From Paenibacillus illinoisensis NBRC 15959 (GTDB taxonomy: Bacteria; Bacillota; Bacilli; Paenibacillales; Paenibacillaceae), in contig NZ_BIME01000004.1 in the NCBI RefSeq assembly GCF_004000925.1, positions 310,001 through 374,000 on the forward strand: a stretch of 64,000 nt of DNA, written 5' to 3'. The position numbers and the translations under genes are program-made. The notes under the pieces are model-generated. The model was given only the letters and a program-made list of their open reading frames with translations, was not told the origin of the DNA and did not search any database. Of the stretch, positions 60,306 to 64,000 are shown piece by piece (within the stretch, counting starts at the first letter, position 1; the number at the start of each line of letters is the position of its first letter).

Positions 60306-61598
60306 ATGAAAGCAGCTATTTCATCAGCACCTAATTCAGCATCGACATCCATAAAAATGAATCGCTGGCTTATTGTACTGGGAACAATCATTGTACAAAT
60401 GGGCCTTGGAACCATCTACACCTGGAGTTTATTTAATCAACCGCTGTCTGACCGTTTCGGATGGGACGTCAGCTCGGTCGCGATAACTTTTTCGATCACA
60501 AGTTTTGCACTCGCATTTGCTACGCTGTTTGCAGGCCGTCTGCAGGAACGGTGGGGACTGCAGCGCCTGATCCGTGTTGCGGGGATTGTCCTTGGTCTGG
60601 GACTGGTGCTCAGTTCTCAGGTCACTTCATTAACACTGCTCTACATTTTGGCAGGATTCGTAGTTGGATTTGCAGACGGGACCGCTTATATTACGTCGTT
60701 ATCCAACTTAATCAAATGGTTCCCGGAACGCAAAGGTCTCATCTCAGGTATTTCCGTTGGTGCTTTTGGTACAGGCAGTTTGTTGTTTAAATATGTGAAC
60801 TCGGCATTGATTGGTGCTGTAGGACCTGCTCAGGCATTTATGTACTGGGGTATCATCGTCCTGGTCCTGGTTGTGGCCGGATCTTTCCTGATTCGTGAAG
60901 CCATAGTTCGTGAACAGGCTCCCGTTAGCAAGACTGAAGGGGCGAAGCAGGAAGAAGTTATTCGTCATCAGTACACGGTAAAAGAAATGCTTCGCACGAA
61001 AGAAGCGTATATGCTGTTCGTTATCTTCTTTACGGCTTGTATGAGCGGATTGTATCTGATCGGTATCGTCAAAGACATCGGCGTGCAGCTGGCAGGTCTT
61101 GACGTGGCTACTGCTGCGAATGCCGTTGCGATGGTTGCGATCTTCAATACAGCAGGGCGTATCATTCTGGGGGCCTTGTCGGACAAAGTAGGCCGGATGA
61201 AAGTGATTGCCGGGGCACTGCTGGTTACGGCAGCCGCCGTCATGACACTAAGCCTCGTTCCGCTGACCTATGGTGTGTTCTTCGCCTGCGTGGCTGCAGT
61301 AGCGTTCTGTTTCGGTGGTAACATTACCGTATTTCCGGCGATTGTCGCGGATTATTTCGGACTGAAAAATCAGAGCAAAAACTATGGCGTCATCTATCAG
61401 GGATTTGGCATTGGAGCATTGGCTGGATCCTTTATCAGTGCCCTGCTGGGCGGATTCCATCTGACGTTTATCGTTATTGCCATACTCTGTGCTGTTTCCC
61501 TGCTGCTTGCCTTGATGATTACACCTCCGGGTCAAAATCGTCGTACACGTCAGCATGAAGGTCAAATGAGTCTCAAACCTTCATCCCGGGCAAGCTGA
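60306..61598 (+). CDS. MFS transporter, oxalate/formate antiporter (OFA) family, YhjX-like
   Basis: This 430-aa protein has 12 predicted membrane helices. N-terminal NRWLIVLGTIIVQMGLGTIYTWSLFNQPL is diagnostic of the OFA family (the YTWS stretch), as are the LSNLIKWFPERKGL loop and GRIILGALSDKVGRMK. Close relatives include E. coli YhjX, which is induced by pyruvate through YpdAB. The substrate is probably a small monocarboxylate, but this is inferred from context. The ATG at 60306 follows AAAGGGGAG. It is controlled, by inference, by the upstream two-component system. Confidence 0.88.
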   Translation: MKAAISSAPNSASTSIKMNRWLIVLGTIIVQMGLGTIYTWSLFNQPLSDRFGWDVSSVAITFSITSFALAFATLFAGRLQERWGLQRLIRVAGIVLGLGLVLSSQVTSLTLLYILAGFVVGFADGTAYITSLSNLIKWFPERKGLISGISVGAFGTGSLLFKYVNSALIGAVGPAQAFMYWGIIVLVLVVAGSFLIREAIVREQAPVSKTEGAKQEEVIRHQYTVKEMLRTKEAYMLFVIFFTACMSGLYLIGIVKDIGVQLAGLDVATAANAVAMVAIFNTAGRIILGALSDKVGRMKVIAGALLVTAAAVMTLSLVPLTYGVFFACVAAVAFCFGGNITVFPAIVADYFGLKNQSKNYGVIYQGFGIGALAGSFISALLGGFHLTFIVIAILCAVSLLLALMITPPGQNRRTRQHEGQMSLKPSSRAS

Positions 61599-61656
61599 GT
61601 GAATTCGAATTTTTGAATATTGTTATAATTTAAAGTTCTATGTTAAATAAATGTAT

Positions 61657-61683
61657 GGCGGTCTCTGCGGAGGCCGCTTTTTT
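61657..61683 (+). terminator. Terminator of the OFA transporter gene
   Basis: GCGGTCTC/GAGGCCGC stem followed by TTTTTT. Confidence 0.8.
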
Positions 61684-61736
61684 CAATAGGGATAGGCAAA
61701 AACTACTGGTTGGTATTGGATCACTTGGGGGCAGCG

Positions 61737-61765
61737 TGCATTGTATCCTGTGCTTCTGCTATACT
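61737..61765 (+). promoter_or_regulatory. Probable extended -10 promoter of the GNAT gene
   Basis: TGCTATACT (-10 TATACT at 61760-61765 with TG element) with a weak TGCATT at 61737-61742, 17-bp spacing. Confidence 0.5.
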
Positions 61766-61817
61766 CTAGGTGAATTAAAGCACAACAACATCTGTTCGGA
61801 GCTGGAGGAGGATTTCG

Positions 61818-62300
61818 ATGAACTTCGTTAAATATGCTGAACCTGACTTTGCAGACTATTATGCTCTGGTTTCCAATATGGAAGTCATGAAACAAATTAC
61901 GGAACGTACCCTCCCGGAGGAGGAGGCGAAGACCCAATTCCGGTCCATGCTTGATTATAATCTGAGCTCCAGTTGCGGATATTTCCGGGTATCAGGTGCA
62001 GACGGAGCTGGGCTGGCTTACGCCAAACTCATTCCGGATGAATCCGATTCGTCCCGAGCGGAGATGGGCTATATGGTTTTGCCTGAATACTGGGGCCAAG
62101 GTCATGGCACGTCCATTGCGTCGCGTCTCATTTTAAAAGCACAGGCAGCGGGAATTGGTGTGCTCTATGCGATCATTGACCCATCCAACGTGGCATCCCG
62201 TCGAATATTAACCAGACAGAATTTTGTATCGACATGGACAGGCGATATGGAAGGGCTCCCCGGTGAGATTCTGGAATTAAACCTTCAAGTACGTCGGTAA
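61818..62300 (+). CDS. GNAT family N-acetyltransferase
   Basis: This 160-aa acetyl-CoA-dependent transferase resembles RimJ/RimL-type enzymes. Motif A, the pyrophosphate-binding loop, is YWGQGHGTSIASRL (near residues 93-106); the SNVASRRILTRQNF block matches the usual SxxxLxKxGF motif B region. GGAGGAGG lies before the ATG. The substrate cannot be predicted. It may share a transcript with glutaminase, 115 bp downstream. Confidence 0.85.
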   Translation: MNFVKYAEPDFADYYALVSNMEVMKQITERTLPEEEAKTQFRSMLDYNLSSSCGYFRVSGADGAGLAYAKLIPDESDSSRAEMGYMVLPEYWGQGHGTSIASRLILKAQAAGIGVLYAIIDPSNVASRRILTRQNFVSTWTGDMEGLPGEILELNLQVRR

Positions 62301-62414
62301 CCGATCAAGCCAGAAGGGTAATGATATACACACATTCTGCTTATACCTGGCATGGAGCTCATACCCGGCCGGGAATAATGCAGGATGCTGCACAGAGATA
62401 TGGAGGGGATGGAG

Positions 62415-63356
62415 ATGAGCAATACGGTAATGGAGCGTCTGAACGAATTGCTGCCGGAATGGCTGGAGACCAGTCGTCTGCATACAGGGCAGGGAAAGGT
62501 CGCTTCCTATATCCCGGAGCTGGTCAAGGCTTCACAGGATGAGCTGGGCATACATATTATGGACGCCGAAGGCAATCATGTATCTGCCGGAGATTGCGGT
62601 GTACCCTTTACGATGCAGAGCATCTCCAAAGTGTTCACACTAATTCTCGCCCTGATGGATCATGGGGAAGAAGCGGTTTTCTTTAATGTAGGAAAAGAAC
62701 CTACGGGTGACGATTACAATTCGATGATCAAGCTTGAACTGGTTGAACCGGGTATCCCGTTTAACCCGCTGATCAATGCAGGAGCCATAACGGTCTCCTC
62801 CCTGGTCGCGGGAGACTGCAAGGAAGAGAAGTCACGGCGAATTCTGGAGTTTTTCCGCAAGCTCGCGAACAATGAACGGCTGGACTATAACGAAGAGGTC
62901 TTCCGGTCCGAATCGGAGACAGGTCACTTGAACCGTTCGCTGGCTTACTTTTTGAAGCATAATGGTGTGATCAAGGAAGATGTGGAAGATGTGCTCTGTG
63001 TCTATTTCCGCCACTGTTCGATCGAGGTGACTTGTGCGGATCTGGCGCGTATGGCTCTGGTGCTTGCTCATGATGGCACAGATCCGATTACCGGAAATGA
63101 GCTCATTCCACGCCGTTATGTGCAGATTGCCAAAACCTTCATGACGACCTGCGGTATGTATAACGCATCGGGCGAATTTGCCATTGAAGTCGGGCTGCCT
63201 GCCAAGAGCGGAGTATCCGGCGGAATTATCACCCTTGTTCCTGGCCAGTTTGGCATTGGTCTTGTAGGACCGGCACTAAATCGAAAAGGGAACAGCATTG
63301 CGGGCGTGCATTTGCTGGAGCGCCTTTCCAAGGAATTTGACTGGAGTCTTTTCTAA
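62415..63356 (+). CDS. glsA: Glutaminase A
   Basis: This 313-aa enzyme deamidates glutamine to glutamate and ammonia by a serine mechanism of the beta-lactamase-like fold. The catalytic SxxK motif is S69-I-S-K72 in the MQSISKVF stretch. PFNPLINAGAI, FRSESETGHLNRS, and TCGMYNASGEFA followed by VGLPAKSGVSGGI are all family markers. The ATG at 62415 is chosen because GGAGGGGATGGAG lies just upstream; an in-frame ATG at 62385 is before that site. Length is normal (about 310 aa). Confidence 0.93.
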   Translation: MSNTVMERLNELLPEWLETSRLHTGQGKVASYIPELVKASQDELGIHIMDAEGNHVSAGDCGVPFTMQSISKVFTLILALMDHGEEAVFFNVGKEPTGDDYNSMIKLELVEPGIPFNPLINAGAITVSSLVAGDCKEEKSRRILEFFRKLANNERLDYNEEVFRSESETGHLNRSLAYFLKHNGVIKEDVEDVLCVYFRHCSIEVTCADLARMALVLAHDGTDPITGNELIPRRYVQIAKTFMTTCGMYNASGEFAIEVGLPAKSGVSGGIITLVPGQFGIGLVGPALNRKGNSIAGVHLLERLSKEFDWSLF

Positions 63357-63377
63357 AGATTTCCCCATATACCCACC

Positions 63378-63411
63378 AAAATGGCCGATGAATCACATAT
63401 CGGTCATTTTG
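63378..63411. terminator. Terminator-like hairpin after glsA
   Basis: AAAATGGCCGAT pairs with ATCGGTCATTTT, symmetric enough to work in both directions. A second hairpin, CCGAAG/CTTCGG (63422-63437), lies 11 bp to the right without a T tract. The rest of 63438-63610 shows nothing recognisable. Confidence 0.6.
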
Positions 63412-63610
63412 CTTCTTTGGGCCGAAGGCAGCTTCGGCGATAATGGGTGTTGGGTTGCCTCGTAAAGCCTTATTGGAAGTGTAGGAAGAGGGTCCTGCAT
63501 GCATGAATTCGGCTGCATCTATTGCGGAATATTCGCTAATGAGAGTTGGCAAAGTGAATAGTTCCTATTGCCGATATAAGCTTGAACGTTGGAACGTGCT
63601 ATCTGCTGCG

Positions 63611-63952
63611 TCATTCATTCGCCAGTGTCACATTGGTAATCAGATTCATCTGAACGTCCCGGGTCCCGTTAGATGTCAGCAGCCTTAGAGTTCGTACAGT
63701 AGGGTCCAGCTTCAGTACCTGTCCAGTAAACCGGATATCGTCATGTTCATGGAACAGGGTTATGGTCACCGTATCTCCAAGCATCATTGAATTGCTGAGC
63801 AAACGGGACATTTCTTCCGCTGCCTGAGCATCCAGTGATGGACGGGTCCGGGGAGCAAGCTGTTCCTGATGAAGAATGTAAGCTTCCCGGTGCTCGGGAA
63901 GCATCATGCGCGAAGACTCAAAGAGTCCGTTTTGCTGTAGTTTTTTACTCAT
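63611..63952 (-). CDS. YolD-like family protein
   Basis: This 113-aa protein has the YolD pattern: an MLPEHREA stretch near residue 17, PSLDAQAAEEMSRLLSNSM helix, then a small beta-barrel (DTVTITLFHEHDDIRFTGQVLKLDPTVRTLRLL). YolD proteins are encoded with Y-family DNA polymerases of the UvrX/YqjW type in Bacilli and belong to the SOS or mobile-element-linked mutagenesis modules; the structure recalls UmuD-like accessory proteins. GGAGGT precedes the ATG. Its start overlaps the stop of the upstream minus-strand gene (ATGA), which runs off the window. Confidence 0.85.
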   Translation of the reverse strand: MSKKLQQNGLFESSRMMLPEHREAYILHQEQLAPRTRPSLDAQAAEEMSRLLSNSMMLGDTVTITLFHEHDDIRFTGQVLKLDPTVRTLRLLTSNGTRDVQMNLITNVTLANE

Positions 63953-64000
63953 TTGTAATGACCTCCGATTTTATGGGAACGGTCCTGTGCCTGTGCAGAC
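63949..64000 (-). CDS. C-terminal tail of a probable Y-family DNA polymerase (cut by window edge)
   Basis: On the minus strand the last 16 codons before a TGA read SAQAQDRSHKIGGHYK. The stop overlaps the YolD start by four bases. The terminal IGGHYK resembles the end of Paenibacillus ImpB/MucB-type (DinB/UvrX) polymerases, and the yolD neighbour is the usual one. The call rests mostly on context because only 16 residues are visible. Confidence 0.5.
   Translation of the reverse strand, partial: SAQAQDRSHKIGGHYK

Noticed and set aside
1-64000. Insertion sequences, prophage genes, tRNA or rRNA genes.
   Set aside because: No transposase, integrase, phage structural gene, cloverleaf with a CCA-type end or rRNA-like block was seen.

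Overview
The window looks like chromosomal DNA of a Paenibacillus-type, endospore-forming Firmicute. It carries spoVM, a spoVIF-like gene, remA, ylaN, ylbF/ylbG and a yugN-like gene. Ribosome binding sites are strong AGGAGG types, and several genes start with TTG or GTG. The long run from rqcH to recG follows the Bacillus subtilis yloA-to-recG gene order. No rRNA, tRNA, insertion sequence, prophage or CRISPR array was seen.

Region 1 (1-11.9 kb) is housekeeping and scattered conserved genes: an M29 aminopeptidase, an HPr-like protein without the active-site histidine, YlaN, a Ca2+/H+ antiporter, an Asp23 protein, FtsW, a YugN-like protein and an M20 amidohydrolase. A bacterial XPB helicase follows with a partner that carries an XPB-associated domain, then YlbF and YlbG. 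Region 2 (12-24.6 kb) is an accessory carbohydrate block. It holds an LplABC-type sugar importer without its own ATPase, a membrane-anchored AraC-type regulator on the opposite strand, and a tightly coupled four-gene operon: GH29 fucosidase, CBM9-like protein, large transglutaminase/PNGase-like protein and GH18 glycosidase. None of the four has a visible signal peptide, so the operon probably processes imported fucosylated N-acetylglucosamine-containing glycans, perhaps glyco-amino acids, inside the cell. The same inverted repeat, CGTGT-N2-ACACG, lies upstream of both the importer and the glycosidase operon. A perfect CcpA (cre) match lies upstream of the importer.

Region 3 (24.7-29 kb) holds an unknown 145-aa protein, a LysR regulator, a PHP phosphoesterase and rqcH (minus strand). 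Region 4 (29.3-56.9 kb) is the yloB-recG core: a Ca2+ P-type ATPase, dapF and a methionine-cycle bifunctional enzyme (both extra relative to B. subtilis), yicC, remA, gmk, rpoZ, coaBC, priA, def, fmt, rsmB, rlmN, the PrpC/PrkC phosphatase-kinase pair, rsgA, rpe, a small membrane protein, spoVM, rpmB (minus), fakA, a degV/fakB gene, recG and spoVIF. A long hairpin-rich leader precedes fakA.

Region 5 (57-64 kb) begins with a 745-bp gene-free stretch containing a terminator and a 132-bp element bounded by inverted repeats. It continues with a LytS-type kinase, a LytTR regulator and an OFA-family transporter, arranged like the E. coli pyruvate system YpdAB-YhjX. A matching tandem 10-bp site lies in front of the transporter. 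A GNAT acetyltransferase, glutaminase and a YolD-like protein follow, with the tail of a probable Y-family DNA polymerase running off the right edge.
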